Part shown: one piece after another, positions 43,631-54,343 of the stretch
How the letters are laid out: each line of letters begins with the position of its first letter
Position numbering within the stretch: the first letter of the stretch is position 1
Source: Caballeronia sp. SEWSISQ10-4 2
GTDB lineage: Bacteria > Pseudomonadota > Gammaproteobacteria > Burkholderiales > Burkholderiaceae
Assembly: GCF_030464885.1 (NCBI RefSeq)
Contig: NZ_JALPRJ010000008.1
Location: forward strand, 1-64,000
Length of the DNA stretch: 64,000 nucleotides
Direction: 5' to 3'
Notes under the pieces: generated by a model
What the model was told of the DNA's origin: nothing
The model's database searches: none
Seen by the model: only the letters and a program-made list of their open reading frames with translations
Position numbers and translations under genes: made by a program

Positions 43631-44401
43631 TTATCGAGACGTAGCGGCAAGGCGCGACGCCACCATGATCGCCTTCATCTCGCGCACGGCGTTGTCCCAG
43701 CCGGCGAAGATCGCGTGCGCGACGATCGCATGGCCGATATTCAATTCCACGATACCTTCCAGCGCCGCGATCGGCTGGACGTTGGTGTAATGCAGACCGT
43801 GTCCGGCGTTCACTTTCAAGCCCAGCGAATTGCCGAAATCGACGCTTCGCGCGACGCGTTCGAATTCCTTCTGCTGGGTGGTTTCATCGTGGGCTTCGGC
43901 GTAGCAGCCCGTATGCAATTCGATCACCGGCGCGCCGGCTTCGTGCGCCGCGCGGATCTGCGTTTCATCGGCGTCGATGAACAGCGACACCCGCGCGCCC
44001 GCCTGACGCAATTGCTCGCACGCGGCTTTGACGGCCTGGAACTGGCCCGCGACATCGAGTCCGCCTTCAGTCGTCAACTCCTGGCGCTTTTCCGGCACGA
44101 GGCAGACATCGTGCGGACGAACACCGCACGCGATGTCGAGCATTTCCTGCGTCACCGCGCATTCGAGGTTCATCCGCGTTTTCAACAACGGACGCAGCGC
44201 GTGCACGTCGGCATCCACAATATGGCGGCGATCTTCGCGCAAATGCAGCGTGATCGCGTCAGCGCCCGCTTCTTCGGCTTGCAGCGCAGCGCGGATCGGG
44301 TCGGGGTATTTCGTGCCGCGCGCGTTACGCAGCGTGGCGACATGATCGATATTCACGCCCAGATCGATCACATTCGCGGGCGACGAGAGAAAGAAGCTCA
44401 T
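43631..44401 (-). CDS. pdxJ: Pyridoxine 5'-phosphate synthase
   Basis: The 256-residue TIM-barrel enzyme closes the pyridoxine ring from 1-deoxyxylulose-5-phosphate and aminoacetone phosphate. Signatures are [34 protein letters not shown] and GHGLHYTNV. It overlaps recO by 4 bp, giving translational coupling. Confidence 0.96.
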   Translation of the reverse strand: MSFFLSSPANVIDLGVNIDHVATLRNARGTKYPDPIRAALQAEEAGADAITLHLREDRRHIVDADVHALRPLLKTRMNLECAVTQEMLDIACGVRPHDVCLVPEKRQELTTEGGLDVAGQFQAVKAACEQLRQAGARVSLFIDADETQIRAAHEAGAPVIELHTGCYAEAHDETTQQKEFERVARSVDFGNSLGLKVNAGHGLHYTNVQPIAALEGIVELNIGHAIVAHAIFAGWDNAVREMKAIMVASRLAATSR

Positions 44402-45303
44402 AGATTTTGGAGGTCGATCAGGATTTGACGGGTGGCGAGCGGTGTGCCGCCAAGATACACGTTCAGCAGAAAGCGCATCAGCGTCTTGCTCTGTGCGGCC
44501 GTCTGCGGGCGGCTGTAGTCATCGAGTTCCATGTCCAGCAGCGTTTGGCCGGCAATCACCGGCCATTGCGAGGGCAGTTCGTCCGATGCTTCGCGCACAC
44601 CGCGTTCGGGATCGAAGACGTATCTTTTATCGGCGAGAACTGGCTGGCGCGTAATGGTTTTATCTAATGCCATCGCGTAGCCGGTTTCACGCAGCAGCAC
44701 GCGCTCGAATGAACGCAACACGTGCAACGCCGGTTCGCCGTGCGCAAGGCGCGATAAGGTCAGCACGTAATGATTGAACAGAGCGGGATGCGCGTCTTCA
44801 CGGGCGCAAAACTTGACGAGCAATTCGTTGACGTAGAAGCCGCAGAGCAACGCGTCGCCGGCGAGGGGCAGCATGCCGCCGACCCATTCGGCCTGCGTCA
44901 AGGTGCGGACTTCTCCCTTCCCCGTCCACGACAACCCCAGCGGCTGGAAGGTTTGCAGCACGCCGCGCAGCGCGGAATGCGGGCGCTTGGCGCCTTTGGC
45001 GACCAGCGCGACGCGGCCGTGATCGCGTGAAAACACATCGAGCACGAGACTGGTCTCGCGATACGGATAGCTGTGCAGCACGAATGAAGGCTGCTCCGCG
45101 ATACGAAAATCCGAGCGCGGCGCGGCGCGCGGTGGTTTGGGGGCTTTGGGTTCTTTAGGCGCGGCGGATTTTGCAGACGCAGACGCCGTCCGGCGCCTTT
45201 TAGGCGCAGGCGCTGAAGGCTCGTCGGTGCTGAAACTATTGTCGGCGAGCGGTTCGGAGTCTGCGTCGGAAGACTGGGTCATCCACGCGTCATTCGTACC
45301 CAT
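44398..45303 (-). CDS. recO: DNA repair protein RecO
   Basis: The 301-residue protein loads RecA together with RecR. The OB-fold segment ([34 protein letters not shown]) starts at about residue 68. The first 65 residues are a disordered Ala/Lys/Pro-rich extension not found in shorter homologues. Its start overlaps the era stop by 14 bp. Confidence 0.94.
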   Translation of the reverse strand: MGTNDAWMTQSSDADSEPLADNSFSTDEPSAPAPKRRRTASASAKSAAPKEPKAPKPPRAAPRSDFRIAEQPSFVLHSYPYRETSLVLDVFSRDHGRVALVAKGAKRPHSALRGVLQTFQPLGLSWTGKGEVRTLTQAEWVGGMLPLAGDALLCGFYVNELLVKFCAREDAHPALFNHYVLTLSRLAHGEPALHVLRSFERVLLRETGYAMALDKTITRQPVLADKRYVFDPERGVREASDELPSQWPVIAGQTLLDMELDDYSRPQTAAQSKTLMRFLLNVYLGGTPLATRQILIDLQNL

Positions 45304-46189
45304 AGGCGCGCAGTCCCGCTTCGTTGTCCGCCCAACCGCTCTTCACCTTGATGAAGGTCTCGAGATACACGGGGCCGTCGAAAAGCTTTTCCATATCGAG
45401 CCGCGCTTCGGTGCTGATCTGCTTGAGCTTCGCCCCTTTCTGGCCGATGATCATCGCCTTGTGGGTATCGCGTTCGACCAGGATCGTCGCGAAAATGCGG
45501 CGCAAGCGCCCTTCCGTTTCCCATTTATCGATGAGCACCGTGCTCGTGTACGGCAGTTCGTCGCCGGTCCAGCGGAACACTTTCTCGCGCAGGATTTCGG
45601 CGGCGAGAAAACGCTCGCTGCGATCGGTGAGATCGTCTTCGCCGTAGATGGGCGAGCCTTCCGGCAAATACGGCTTCACGACCGTCATCAGGCGCGCGAT
45701 GTCGTCGGGATGCTTCGCCGTCATCGGCACGATTTCCTTGAAGTCGTGCAGCGCGCTCATTTTCTGCATAAACGGGAACAGCGAATCTTTATCGCTGACG
45801 TGATCGAGCTTGTTCGCGATCAACAGACACGGCGTGTCGTTCGGAATCAGGTCGAGCACTTTCTGGTCGTCGGGACCGAAACGGCCCGCTTCGATCACGA
45901 ACAGAATGGCGTCGACGGACGTCAGCGTGGACGTCACCGCGCGATTCAGCGAACGGTTCAGCGCGCCGCTGTGCTTGGTCTGGAAGCCTGGGGTATCGAC
46001 GAAGATGTACTGCGCGTCGTCCAGCGTATGAATGCCGGTGATTCGGTGACGCGTGGTTTGCGCCTTGCGCGACGTAATGCTGACTTTCTGGCCGACCAGC
46101 GCGTTCATCAAAGTCGATTTGCCGACGTTCGGCCGACCGACGATCGCGACCATACCGCAGCGGAAACCAGGGGAAGTGGGTGCGTTCAT
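45290..46189 (-). CDS. era: GTPase Era
   Basis: The 299-residue GTPase binds 16S rRNA and helps 30S assembly. G1 is [10 protein letters not shown]2 lies in [10 protein letters not shown]3 is DTPGFQ and G4 is NKLD. The C-terminal KH domain reads [23 protein letters not shown]. The start MNAPTSPGF is preferred; a long upstream open frame overlaps the rnc tail and is not protein-like. It follows rnc by 88 bp. Confidence 0.95.
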   Translation of the reverse strand: MNAPTSPGFRCGMVAIVGRPNVGKSTLMNALVGQKVSITSRKAQTTRHRITGIHTLDDAQYIFVDTPGFQTKHSGALNRSLNRAVTSTLTSVDAILFVIEAGRFGPDDQKVLDLIPNDTPCLLIANKLDHVSDKDSLFPFMQKMSALHDFKEIVPMTAKHPDDIARLMTVVKPYLPEGSPIYGEDDLTDRSERFLAAEILREKVFRWTGDELPYTSTVLIDKWETEGRLRRIFATILVERDTHKAMIIGQKGAKLKQISTEARLDMEKLFDGPVYLETFIKVKSGWADNEAGLRAYGYE

Positions 46190-46277
46190 AAATGTGTGCT
46201 GCGGCTTCGTTGAATTCGTTGCGACGCGTGGCGTCGGGAGTGTGCTTGTTCGGTCGCGTGCGGGTTCGGTGGCCGCA

Positions 46278-47645
46278 TCAATGGCCGGCATCGGCGGCGC
46301 GTACGGCGCTTTCTTCTGCATGCGTTTCTGCATGCGTTTCTGCATGCGTTTCTGCGTGCACTTCTGCGTGCGCTTCTGCGTTTGCTTCGCTCTTCGGGAT
46401 CGAAGCGGCGTGCGCGGCGGGTACGTCTTCACGCTGTCGCACCGGCGATGCGGTCTTGTCGAGGACGGACACCTCGGCGCTCTTCCCGGCCGGCTTGTCG
46501 GCATGTTTAGGAGCGACCTTCTCGCCTGCGCTATCCGTCTTCGCAGCGCCTTTTTCCACCGGGTTATGCACAGCGTTATCCACTGCTTGCTCGACGTGCA
46601 CGGCGGGTTGTTTGTCGGCCGTTTCGCCTTTCCCAGCCTGAACTTCAGGCGCGGCCCTGTCCGACTTCTCCGACTTCTCCGTCCGATGAATCGTGGCCCG
46701 CTCCGTTTTCTCCGCTCCGGCGAATGTACCCGCCGACGGTTCCACGTGCGACGCACGAATCACGGCGAATGGCGCGGTGGCCGGACGCTCGGGATCGTTA
46801 TGCGTATTGCTGTTGCCGCTATTGCTGGTGTTACTGGCACGTGAACGCTCGCGCCGGTCCGGGGTGCGCAGATCGAGCGCCGCCTGCACGCCCGTCACGC
46901 CCGGCACGACTTCCTGTTCCGCGAGCTTGGCTGCACGCGCGCCCTTGCGCTTCGGCTTCGCCGTCATCGCGGGCGCGGCCGATGCAAGTTCATCGAGCGC
47001 CTTCTTCGCCGCGGCCTGTTCAGCCGCGCGCCGGCTCGCACCGGAACCCGACACTTTCACCTCGAGCTTCGGCACCGTGCATTCCACTTCGAACTGCTGG
47101 TTGTGCGCTGCGCCGTGCGTGGCGACGACCGTATAAGTCGGCAACGCGATCTTGTGGCCCTGCAAATATTCCTGCAGCAGTGTCTTCGCGTCTTTACCGA
47201 TGGTGCGTGGATCGATGTGGTCGAGGATCGGCGTATAGAGCCGTTTAATGACCTGATGCGCGGCGTCGAAACCACCGTCAAGGAACACTGCGCCGAAGAT
47301 GGCCTCAAGCGTGTCGGCCAAGATGGACGGGCGCCGGAAACCGCCGCTGCGCAATTCGCCCTCGCCCAGCCGCAACGCCTCGGAGACGTTCAGCGCCTGT
47401 GCAATCTCATAAAGCGACTGCTGCTTGACGAGATTTGCCCGTACGCGAGAAAGATCGCCTTCGTCGAGTTTTGCGAATCGTTGGAACAAAAGCGCAGCCA
47501 CCACGCAATTTAGAACGGAATCCCCGAGAAATTCGAGTCGTTCATTGTGCGTGGCACTGTGACTGCGGTGGGTCATCGCCTGGCGCAGCAATTCCGCATT
47601 GCGAAATTCGTACTGGAGCCGGCTTTCCAACGGGGTTGAGGGCAT
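46278..47645 (-). CDS. rnc: Ribonuclease III with long C-terminal tail
   Basis: The 455-residue double-strand-specific RNase processes rRNA precursors. The catalytic domain has [12 protein letters not shown] and [17 protein letters not shown]; the dsRNA-binding domain (about 160-225) contains [25 protein letters not shown]. coli RNase III ends at 226 residues; here about 225 more, low in complexity and rich in Ala, Lys, Glu and Pro, follow. Near the end six 12-bp repeats (46314-46385) encode HAET-type tetrapeptides. Long tails are common in this group. Confidence 0.94.
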   Translation of the reverse strand: MPSTPLESRLQYEFRNAELLRQAMTHRSHSATHNERLEFLGDSVLNCVVAALLFQRFAKLDEGDLSRVRANLVKQQSLYEIAQALNVSEALRLGEGELRSGGFRRPSILADTLEAIFGAVFLDGGFDAAHQVIKRLYTPILDHIDPRTIGKDAKTLLQEYLQGHKIALPTYTVVATHGAAHNQQFEVECTVPKLEVKVSGSGASRRAAEQAAAKKALDELASAAPAMTAKPKRKGARAAKLAEQEVVPGVTGVQAALDLRTPDRRERSRASNTSNSGNSNTHNDPERPATAPFAVIRASHVEPSAGTFAGAEKTERATIHRTEKSEKSDRAAPEVQAGKGETADKQPAVHVEQAVDNAVHNPVEKGAAKTDSAGEKVAPKHADKPAGKSAEVSVLDKTASPVRQREDVPAAHAASIPKSEANAEAHAEVHAETHAETHAETHAEESAVRAADAGH

Positions 47646-47785
47646 GGGCAGAGTATAACGCGGGCGCCGGGAGGGGCGAATCCGGCTGAAAGGCCGGAAA
47701 ACCGCAAGGAAAATGGTACGGCAAGCACACGGTTAGCCGCGATTCTTCGTGCTGTTTCTAGGCGGCTCTAAGGTGACTTGCAATA

Positions 47786-47817
47786 ACAACTACGCCGCGA
47801 TGACGCGGCGTAGTTGT
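47786..47817 (-). terminator. Hairpin after lepB
   Basis: A perfect 14-bp stem (ACAACTACGCCGCG and complement, ATGA loop), 42 bp past the lepB stop. No strong T-run on the minus strand, so partial termination before rnc is possible. Confidence 0.6.
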
Positions 47818-47858
47818 CGAACGAAATTACTGCTCAGGGTATTGCTCGAAAGCACGCT

Positions 47859-48752
47859 TCAATGGAACGACCCAATGCGTTTCAAACTGCTGAAGTTCAT
47901 CCAGATGAAGAACGCACGGCCGACGATATTCGCGTCAGGCACAAAACCCCAATAACGACTGTCCGCGCTGTTGTCGCGATTGTCGCCCATCATGAAATAG
48001 TTGCCCGGCGGTACTTTGCAAATGACGCCTTGAGCGTTGTAGTTGCAGTTGTTGCGATAAGGAAAGTCGTCGGCGCCAATCACGAACGGCGGCACTTGCG
48101 CATTATTCAGGATCGCGTTCTTGCGGCCATCGAGATCTTCTTCGAATTGCTTTGCATAACCAATGCGTTCGTCGTCGAAGAAATCGGGAAGCGAGGTTTC
48201 AGGAACCGGCTTGCCATTGATGGTGAGCTTCTTGTCCTGATACGCGACCGTGTCACCGGGAAGGCCGATCACGCGCTTGATGTAATCCACCGATTCGTCT
48301 TTCGGATAACGGAACACCACTACGTCACCGCGCTTGAGCGGCGTGCCGCTGGTCAGCTTGGTGTTGCTGATCGGCAAACGCAAACCGTATTCGAATTTAT
48401 TAACGAGAATAAAGTCGCCCACCAGCAGGGTCGGCACCATCGATCCCGACGGAATCTTGAACGGTTCGACCACGAACGAGCGCACCACGAAGACCACTAG
48501 AATCACCGGGAAAAAGCTCGCCGAATATTCCAGATACCATGGCTGGCGGAGCTTTTCATCGCGTAGACGAGCGCGCGTTTGCGGTGCGTTTTCATCGGCG
48601 AAACGGGGTTCGAGGCGGGCCTGCTGCTGATCGAATTCTGCTACCGCTACATCTGCTGCGCGCCGTCGTTGCGGCTCGAACACCAGTTTATCGAATGCCC
48701 ACGCAATCCCCGTCACGACGACGAGCACCAAAAGAATCAACGCAAAATTCAT
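47859..48752 (-). CDS. lepB: Signal peptidase I
   Basis: The 297-residue inner-membrane protease cleaves Sec and Tat signal peptides. An N-terminal helix and a second one (FPVILVVFVVRSFVV) are followed by the Ser motif IPSGSMVPTLLVGDFILV, the Lys motif GDVVVFRYPKDESVDYIKRVIGLPGD and the GDNRDNSADSRYWG box. It is 21 bp downstream of lepA, the classical lepA-lepB arrangement. Confidence 0.96.
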   Translation of the reverse strand: MNFALILLVLVVVTGIAWAFDKLVFEPQRRRAADVAVAEFDQQQARLEPRFADENAPQTRARLRDEKLRQPWYLEYSASFFPVILVVFVVRSFVVEPFKIPSGSMVPTLLVGDFILVNKFEYGLRLPISNTKLTSGTPLKRGDVVVFRYPKDESVDYIKRVIGLPGDTVAYQDKKLTINGKPVPETSLPDFFDDERIGYAKQFEEDLDGRKNAILNNAQVPPFVIGADDFPYRNNCNYNAQGVICKVPPGNYFMMGDNRDNSADSRYWGFVPDANIVGRAFFIWMNFSSLKRIGSFH

Positions 48753-48773
48753 CAATCGTTTCCGGTTGTTTTA

Positions 48774-50564
48774 TTAATCTTCGACGCGAAGAATCGCGAG
48801 GAAAGCTTCTTGCGGAATCTCGACCGAACCGACTTGCTTCATGCGCTTCTTGCCGGCCTTCTGCTTTTCCAGAAGCTTTTTCTTTCGCGAGATATCGCCG
48901 CCGTAGCACTTTGCCAGAACGTTCTTACGCAATGCTTTAATGTTCTCGCGCGCGATAATGTTCGCGCCGATAGTCGCCTGGATTGCCACGTCATACATCT
49001 GCCGCGGAATCAGTTCGCGCATCTTGGACGCCACTTCGCGCCCGCGATGCTGACTCTGCGACCGGTGCACGATCACTGACAACGCGTCGACCTTGTCGCC
49101 ATTGATCAGCATGTCGACCTTCACCACATCCGACGCCCGATACTCCTTGAACTCGTAGTCCATGGAGGCATAACCGCGCGACGTGGACTTCAGCCGGTCG
49201 AAGAAGTCCAGCACGATTTCCGCCATCGGGATTTCGTACGTAAGCTGGACCTGACGGCCGTGATACAACATGTTGACCTGCTGGCCGCGCTTGTTCGTAC
49301 AGAGCGTGATCACCGCGCCGACATACTCCTGGGGCATGTACAGGTTCACAGTCACGATCGGTTCGCGCACTTCTTCAATATACGAAGGCTCCGGCATCTT
49401 GGCCGGGTTCTCGACCTGGATCAGCGTGCCATCGCGCTTCACGACTTCGTACACCACGGTTGGAGCCGTGGTGATGAGGTCCATGTCGAACTCGCGCTCG
49501 AGCCGTTCCTGGACGATCTCCATATGCAGGAGACCGAGAAAGCCGCATCGGAAACCGAAACCGAGCGCTTGCGACACTTCCGGCTCGTACTGCAGCGAGG
49601 AGTCATTCAGCTTCAGCTTTTCCAGCGATTCGCGCAGCGCGTCGTACTGGTTCGCTTCGATCGGATACAAGCCCGCGAACACTTGCGGCTTCACTTCCTT
49701 GAAACCTGGCAACGGCGCTTCGGCCGGACGCGCGACGGTGGTGACCGTATCGCCGACTTTGGCCGCCTGCAATTCCTTGATGCCCGCGATGATGAAGCCC
49801 ACCTGCCCCGCCGACAGCGACGCGAGATTCGTGGCTTTCGGCGCGAACACGCCGAGACTTTCGACCGGATAAATCGCGCCGGACGCCATCATCTTGATCT
49901 TGTCTTTCGGGCGCAGCGTGCCATTCTTGATGCGCACGAGCATGACCACGCCGACGTAATTATCGAACCACGAGTCGATGATCAGCGCCTGCAGCGGTGC
50001 GTCCGGATCGCCCTTTGGCGGCGGCACTTTTGCGATCAGCGCCTCGAGCACGTCGGTCACGCCGAGGCCCGTCTTGGCGCTGCAACGCGTGGCATCGGTT
50101 GCATCGATACCGATCACGTCTTCGATTTCCGAAATTGCGTTCTCGGGGTCGGCCGCGGGCAAGTCGATCTTGTTCAGCACCGGCACGACTTCCACGCCCA
50201 GTTCGATCGCCATGTAGCAATTGGCAACCGTCTGCGCTTCCACGCCCTGGCTGGCGTCAACCACGAGCAACGCGCCTTCGCAGGCGGACAACGAGCGGCT
50301 GACTTCGTACGAAAAGTCGACGTGACCGGGGGTATCGATGAGATTCAGGTTGTAGACCTGGCCATCGAGCGCTTTATAGCTGAGCGCCGCGGTTTGCGCC
50401 TTGATGGTGATGCCGCGTTCACGCTCGAGATCCATGGAGTCGAGCACCTGCGCGTCCATCTCGCGATCGGACAGGCCGCCACACAGTTGGATGATGCGAT
50501 CGGCGAGCGTCGACTTGCCGTGGTCGATGTGCGCAATGATCGAGAAGTTACGAATATGATTCAT
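48774..50564 (-). CDS. lepA: Elongation factor 4 (LepA)
   Basis: The 596-residue translational GTPase acts in ribosome biogenesis and fidelity. G motifs are [23 protein letters not shown] and NKIDLP, then the EF-G-like domains and the LepA-specific C-terminal domain with [20 protein letters not shown] and [34 protein letters not shown] terminator-like hairpin upstream (50584-50616) suggests an own promoter. Confidence 0.97.
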   Translation of the reverse strand: MNHIRNFSIIAHIDHGKSTLADRIIQLCGGLSDREMDAQVLDSMDLERERGITIKAQTAALSYKALDGQVYNLNLIDTPGHVDFSYEVSRSLSACEGALLVVDASQGVEAQTVANCYMAIELGVEVVPVLNKIDLPAADPENAISEIEDVIGIDATDATRCSAKTGLGVTDVLEALIAKVPPPKGDPDAPLQALIIDSWFDNYVGVVMLVRIKNGTLRPKDKIKMMASGAIYPVESLGVFAPKATNLASLSAGQVGFIIAGIKELQAAKVGDTVTTVARPAEAPLPGFKEVKPQVFAGLYPIEANQYDALRESLEKLKLNDSSLQYEPEVSQALGFGFRCGFLGLLHMEIVQERLEREFDMDLITTAPTVVYEVVKRDGTLIQVENPAKMPEPSYIEEVREPIVTVNLYMPQEYVGAVITLCTNKRGQQVNMLYHGRQVQLTYEIPMAEIVLDFFDRLKSTSRGYASMDYEFKEYRASDVVKVDMLINGDKVDALSVIVHRSQSQHRGREVASKMRELIPRQMYDVAIQATIGANIIARENIKALRKNVLAKCYGGDISRKKKLLEKQKAGKKRMKQVGSVEIPQEAFLAILRVED

Positions 50565-50583
50565 TCAGTGCCGATCAAGCAAA

Positions 50584-50616
50584 AAGGCGCGCCCAGACAA
50601 ACGCGGAGCACGCCTT
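50584..50616 (-). terminator. Terminator between glutaredoxin gene and lepA
   Basis: An imperfect stem AAGGCGTGC / GCGCGCCTT is followed by TTT on the minus strand, lying between the stop of the glutaredoxin-like gene and lepA. Confidence 0.55.
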
Positions 50617-50702
50617 GAAAATGGGGTGAAAAACTCGTCTATTTTAGCCGAAAAGGCGGGCTGACGGCGGATTTTACGGGAAAGGTCCGATTGTTCAGGG
50701 AC

Positions 50703-50951
50703 TTAAGCGCGTGCCAGGAGCTCGTTACGTACACGCGTTTCGTCAAGCCGGTAATGGCATAACTCCACGCCATCCAGCACCAGAACGGGCACGAGTTCGT
50801 CGTATAACGCTTCGAGTGCCGGATCCGTATCGATATCGATCCACTCGATCGCCACGCCGAACTCAGCCGCAATCGGCTCAAGCCCGGCGCGCAAGTCTTC
50901 ACACAAGTGGCACCACGCGCGCCCGTACAGCTTGAGCACGTTCATTGCCAT
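50703..50951 (-). CDS. Glutaredoxin-family protein
   Basis: The 82-residue thioredoxin-fold protein starts MAMNVLKLYGRAWCHLCEDL, with a C-x2-C redox site (CHLC) and VPVLVLDGVEL (cis-Pro loop). Its ATG overlaps the mucD stop (TAATG). Partners unknown; position after mucD suggests a role linked to envelope stress, but this is inference. Confidence 0.9.
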   Translation of the reverse strand: MAMNVLKLYGRAWCHLCEDLRAGLEPIAAEFGVAIEWIDIDTDPALEALYDELVPVLVLDGVELCHYRLDETRVRNELLARA

Positions 50952-52567
50952 TATTTCTGCACGGGCGCACGCGGGCGCAACGGCACGAACTGCGTGTTGT
51001 CGCCACGACGCACAAGCACCGCGACCATCTTGCTCGGATCGACGTTTTGCGCGACCGCGTCGAATTGCTTCGCGCTCGTGATGTCCGTATCGCCGATTCG
51101 CAGGATGATGTCGCCCTTCTGGAAACCGGCACGCGCCGCCGGACCCTCCACCGCGTCCACCATTACGCCGTTGGTGAGTTTCAGCGCTTTCTTCTGGTCA
51201 GCCGGAATGTCGCTCACCGCAATCCCGAGCGTATTGCTCGCGCGCTCCTTCGGCGGCGGTGTCTTCTTGGCCTCGGCCTTCGCGACCTTGTCCGGCTGCA
51301 TTTCCGCGATGGTGATCGGCAGATCGCGCGAGTCGCCCTTGCGCCACACGGTGATCGTCGCCTTCGTGCCCGGCTTCGTGTCGCCGACCATGCGCGGCAA
51401 ATCCGTCGCCGTGGACACATCATGACCGTTGTACTTCAGGATGATGTCGCCCGGCTGAATACCGGCCTTGTCGGCCGGCCCGCCCGCTTCAACGCTGCTC
51501 ACCAGCGCACCCTGCGCCTTCGGAAGCCCAAGCGAATCCGCCACTTCCTTCGTGACCTCGCCGATCGCCACCGCGATCCGGCCGCGCGTTACCTTGCCCG
51601 TCGTCTTCAGTTGATCGGCGACGCGCATGGCTTCATCAATGGGAATCGCGAACGAAATGCCCATGAAGCCGCCCGTGCGGCTGTAGATCTGCGAGTTGAT
51701 GCCGATCACTTCGCCGGCCATGTTGATCAGCGGACCACCCGAATTACCCGGATTCACCGCAACGTCGGTCTGGATAAACGGCAGATAGTCGCCCGTGTCA
51801 CGCCCCTTCGCGCTGACGATACCGGCCGTCACCGTGTTGTCGAGTCCGAACGGCGAACCGATCGCCAGCACCCATTCGCCAACACGTACCTTGTTCGAAT
51901 CGCCGATGGTAATGGCCGGCAGGCTCGTCGCCTGGATCTTCACGACCGCGACGTCCGTGCGCTCGTCAACGCCAACCAGCTTCGCCTTGAATTCGCGTTT
52001 GTCGGTGAGCGTGACGTAGATGGTGTCGGCGTCGTCGACCACGTGCGCGTTGGTCATCACGTAGCCATCCGCCGACATGATGAAACCCGAGCCCACGCCG
52101 CTGCTCTGCTCCGAATTGTCCTGATTGTCCGGGCTGTCCTGCGGCGCGCTGCGATTACCCCGGCCGCTGCCGCTGTCGCCGCCCTGGTCGCCGCCGTTAC
52201 CGCCGTTACCACCACTCCCGCCGCCTCCACCGCCGCCGCGCGGCGAACCGGGCGTGCCGGGCATGGGAATACCGAAGAAACGACGGAAAAACTCCGACAT
52301 ATCGCCGTCGTCCATGCCGGGCGGCAAGCCGCGCAGATCGCTGCTGCTGCTCACGCGCGTTGTCGTACGAATATTGACGACCGACGGACCCACTTTATCG
52401 ACGAGCGTCGTGAAGTCAGGCAAATTCACTCCCGGCGCCGCGACCGGTGTAACGGCCGGCGCCAGTGCGGGCGCCGTTGCTGTTGCTGTGGCCGCGGAGG
52501 TCGCGAGCGGCAGGCATGCGGCAAGCGCCGCGGCCGCGAAAAAGGTGCGCAGCGAGAGGTTGCTCAT
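50951..52567 (-). CDS. mucD: Periplasmic serine protease MucD/DegQ type
   Basis: The 538-residue HtrA protease has a signal peptide (AAALAACLPLATSAA). The catalytic triad is His in MTNAHVVDDAD, Asp in DERTDVAVVKI and Ser in NPGNSGGPL. Two PDZ domains follow (VSSVEAGGPADKAGIQPGD, then VDAVEGPAARAGFQKGD). A Gly-rich linker (about 95-140) precedes the protease domain. It degrades misfolded envelope proteins, and lies in the sigma-E operon after rseB. Confidence 0.95.
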   Translation of the reverse strand: MSNLSLRTFFAAAALAACLPLATSAATATATAPALAPAVTPVAAPGVNLPDFTTLVDKVGPSVVNIRTTTRVSSSSDLRGLPPGMDDGDMSEFFRRFFGIPMPGTPGSPRGGGGGGGSGGNGGNGGDQGGDSGSGRGNRSAPQDSPDNQDNSEQSSGVGSGFIMSADGYVMTNAHVVDDADTIYVTLTDKREFKAKLVGVDERTDVAVVKIQATSLPAITIGDSNKVRVGEWVLAIGSPFGLDNTVTAGIVSAKGRDTGDYLPFIQTDVAVNPGNSGGPLINMAGEVIGINSQIYSRTGGFMGISFAIPIDEAMRVADQLKTTGKVTRGRIAVAIGEVTKEVADSLGLPKAQGALVSSVEAGGPADKAGIQPGDIILKYNGHDVSTATDLPRMVGDTKPGTKATITVWRKGDSRDLPITIAEMQPDKVAKAEAKKTPPPKERASNTLGIAVSDIPADQKKALKLTNGVMVDAVEGPAARAGFQKGDIILRIGDTDITSAKQFDAVAQNVDPSKMVAVLVRRGDNTQFVPLRPRAPVQK

Positions 52568-52586
52568 ATCGTGGTGGGCCGAGGAA

Positions 52587-53630
52587 TTACTTGGAAGGCT
52601 TGTATTCTATGGCAGAAGCAAATTGCTGCAACGTGGCTTGGGGCACTTCGCCCAGCAAGGTGATCCAGAAATCGCCCCGGCGCTTGACCAGCACGTGCGT
52701 CGCGCCGCTATCGCCCGCGCCTTCCTTGCGCGAATTTTTTTCCACTGGCTCGACGAAAATGGAGATTGCGGCAAGACCGTCGGAGAAAACAGCCTGATCG
52801 ACGGGAATGGGAGGCTGCCCTTCCTCACTCGATGCCATCGGCCGGCGCAACTCGCGAATCTCGCGGAAACCCGGAACGGCAGGCGCAATTTTCCAGCCTT
52901 GCGCTTCCATATTTACCGGCTGAACCGGCGGCCGCACGACCGTCCACCCGGCTATGTTCTTGATCCCGTTCGCGATAGCAGCCCGGTCGACGGACCCGCC
53001 AATCCGAACTTGCGAAAATGAAAGCTGCTCGAGCACCTGACCGTCGGGCCCAAGCGTCTGAGCGCGCAGCAGGAGACCGGTTTTCGAGTCGGCCCAGAGC
53101 TTGTAGGCAAAGCGCCAGGCATCTTTCGGATCAAGCTCGATCACCTGGCTGTCGATCCCGGCTACGCGGTCCGCACCCAGCATTTTCGGCTCGTAGACCG
53201 TCAGAACCTGGTCGCTGCTGGTCGTGAGCAGCGACGGGAACGCATCCTTGTTCTGACGTTTTTCGACGACCAGCAGATGACGTTCGGGCACGAACGTATA
53301 CATGTCGTCGTCGTGGCGAAGCATCTTGCGAGGCTTGCCATCCAGGCTTTCCAGCGACTCGAACTCACCGTCGCTGCGCGCCGCCGAATGGGTGATCCGC
53401 GACGATTGCACCGTCGTCCCACGCTGGTAGACGAAGGTGCCTTCGTAATTCTGCTGCTGTGCGGCGTCGTGAATCCGGTTAAGCAGGTCCGCAGCGGACT
53501 TGCGCACGGCGGCGGGATCGTCGCCTTGCGCAAAAGAACTGGATGCTGCGGATAACAACACGGCTGCACAGAACATCAACGCCGGCAACCGCCCCCAATG
53601 AGTCGTTTTGTTCAACCGCACACGTTGCAT
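52587..53630 (-). CDS. rseB: Sigma-E regulatory protein RseB/MucB
   Basis: The 347-residue periplasmic protein has a signal peptide (LMFCAAVLLSAASSSFAQ) and the MucB/RseB pattern LLNRIHDAAQQQNYEGTFVYQRG, GKPRKMLRHDDDMYTFVPE and FREIRELRRPM. It binds RseA and shields it from proteolysis until lipopolysaccharide or misfolded porin signals arrive. It is 3 bp downstream of rseA. Confidence 0.95.
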   Translation of the reverse strand: MQRVRLNKTTHWGRLPALMFCAAVLLSAASSSFAQGDDPAAVRKSAADLLNRIHDAAQQQNYEGTFVYQRGTTVQSSRITHSAARSDGEFESLESLDGKPRKMLRHDDDMYTFVPERHLLVVEKRQNKDAFPSLLTTSSDQVLTVYEPKMLGADRVAGIDSQVIELDPKDAWRFAYKLWADSKTGLLLRAQTLGPDGQVLEQLSFSQVRIGGSVDRAAIANGIKNIAGWTVVRPPVQPVNMEAQGWKIAPAVPGFREIRELRRPMASSEEGQPPIPVDQAVFSDGLAAISIFVEPVEKNSRKEGAGDSGATHVLVKRRGDFWITLLGEVPQATLQQFASAIEYKPSK

Positions 53631-53633
53631 CAG

Positions 53634-54263
53634 TTATTGGCCTTGGCTGGTAGCCGCCGTGCGGATCAAAGGCATCGAGCCCGGCATGACGGGCTGTTGG
53701 GAGAATTGCTGATGCGCTTCGAGATACTGGTCGAGGCTTGCGTCGCGAATGATGTTCGCCTCGACAACCGGCGAGCGCGTGCTGGCGGCAGGCATTGAAG
53801 CCATGGCTACGCGCTGCACGTGATCCGACGACAAGCTAGCCACTTGCACGCCGTTACGGCCGTCCACGCCCTGCAACTGCGGCACGACGATCCACGTCAG
53901 CGTGGCTGCGGCAGCCGCGACCGCGAAGGCCGGCACCACGCGGCGGCGGAACATCCGCGAACGGACCCGCTCGGCGGCGACCGCCGGAATGGCCGCAGGG
54001 GCGAATACGTGAGCTTCTGCCTCGAAGCGCGCCGAGAACGCGTTCATGAACGCGCTGCTGGCTGCCGGACTGGCCGCGAGATCGTCGGAACGCAGCGCGT
54101 CGCCGATCAAGTGGTAATCCGACCACGCCGCGCGTTCCTTCTGCGTAAACCCGGAAAGAAACTGACTGATGTCGCCCGAACCGTCGAAGGATTCACCGTC
54201 GACAAAAGCGGACAGACGCTCGCCTCGCGAGCTAGCTTGCGATTGCACCGAAACCGACCCCAT
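53634..54263 (-). CDS. rseA: Anti-sigma-E factor RseA
   Basis: The 209-residue protein starts MGSVSVQSQA, with GGGGAG four bases upstream; an ATG four codons earlier is the alternative. The N-terminal RseA domain has ERLSAFVDGESFDGSG and WSDYHLIGDALRSDDLA. One membrane helix (VVPAFAVAAAAATLTWIVV) and a periplasmic tail follow. It sequesters sigma-E at the membrane. Genes on both sides fit the standard rpoE-rseA-rseB-mucD order. Confidence 0.92.
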   Translation of the reverse strand: MGSVSVQSQASSRGERLSAFVDGESFDGSGDISQFLSGFTQKERAAWSDYHLIGDALRSDDLAASPAASSAFMNAFSARFEAEAHVFAPAAIPAVAAERVRSRMFRRRVVPAFAVAAAAATLTWIVVPQLQGVDGRNGVQVASLSSDHVQRVAMASMPAASTRSPVVEANIIRDASLDQYLEAHQQFSQQPVMPGSMPLIRTAATSQGQ

Positions 54264-54343
54264 GATGCTCCCCATCTTGACTGCACCCCGTAGTGACACT
54301 ACCTGACCCAGATACCGCGTCCCTGCCCCGCGCACCTTCGCTG

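Noticed and set aside
46314-46385. Possible CRISPR or regulatory repeat in rnc
   Set aside because: The 12-bp units are in frame and encode a low-complexity protein tail without spacers.
45290-46756. 488-residue version of Era
   Set aside because: The extra 189 residues overlap the RNase III tail in another frame and are Arg/Thr-rich; family length fits the start at 46189.
49260-50618. 452-residue open frame antisense to lepA
   Set aside because: Shadow of a highly conserved translation factor gene.
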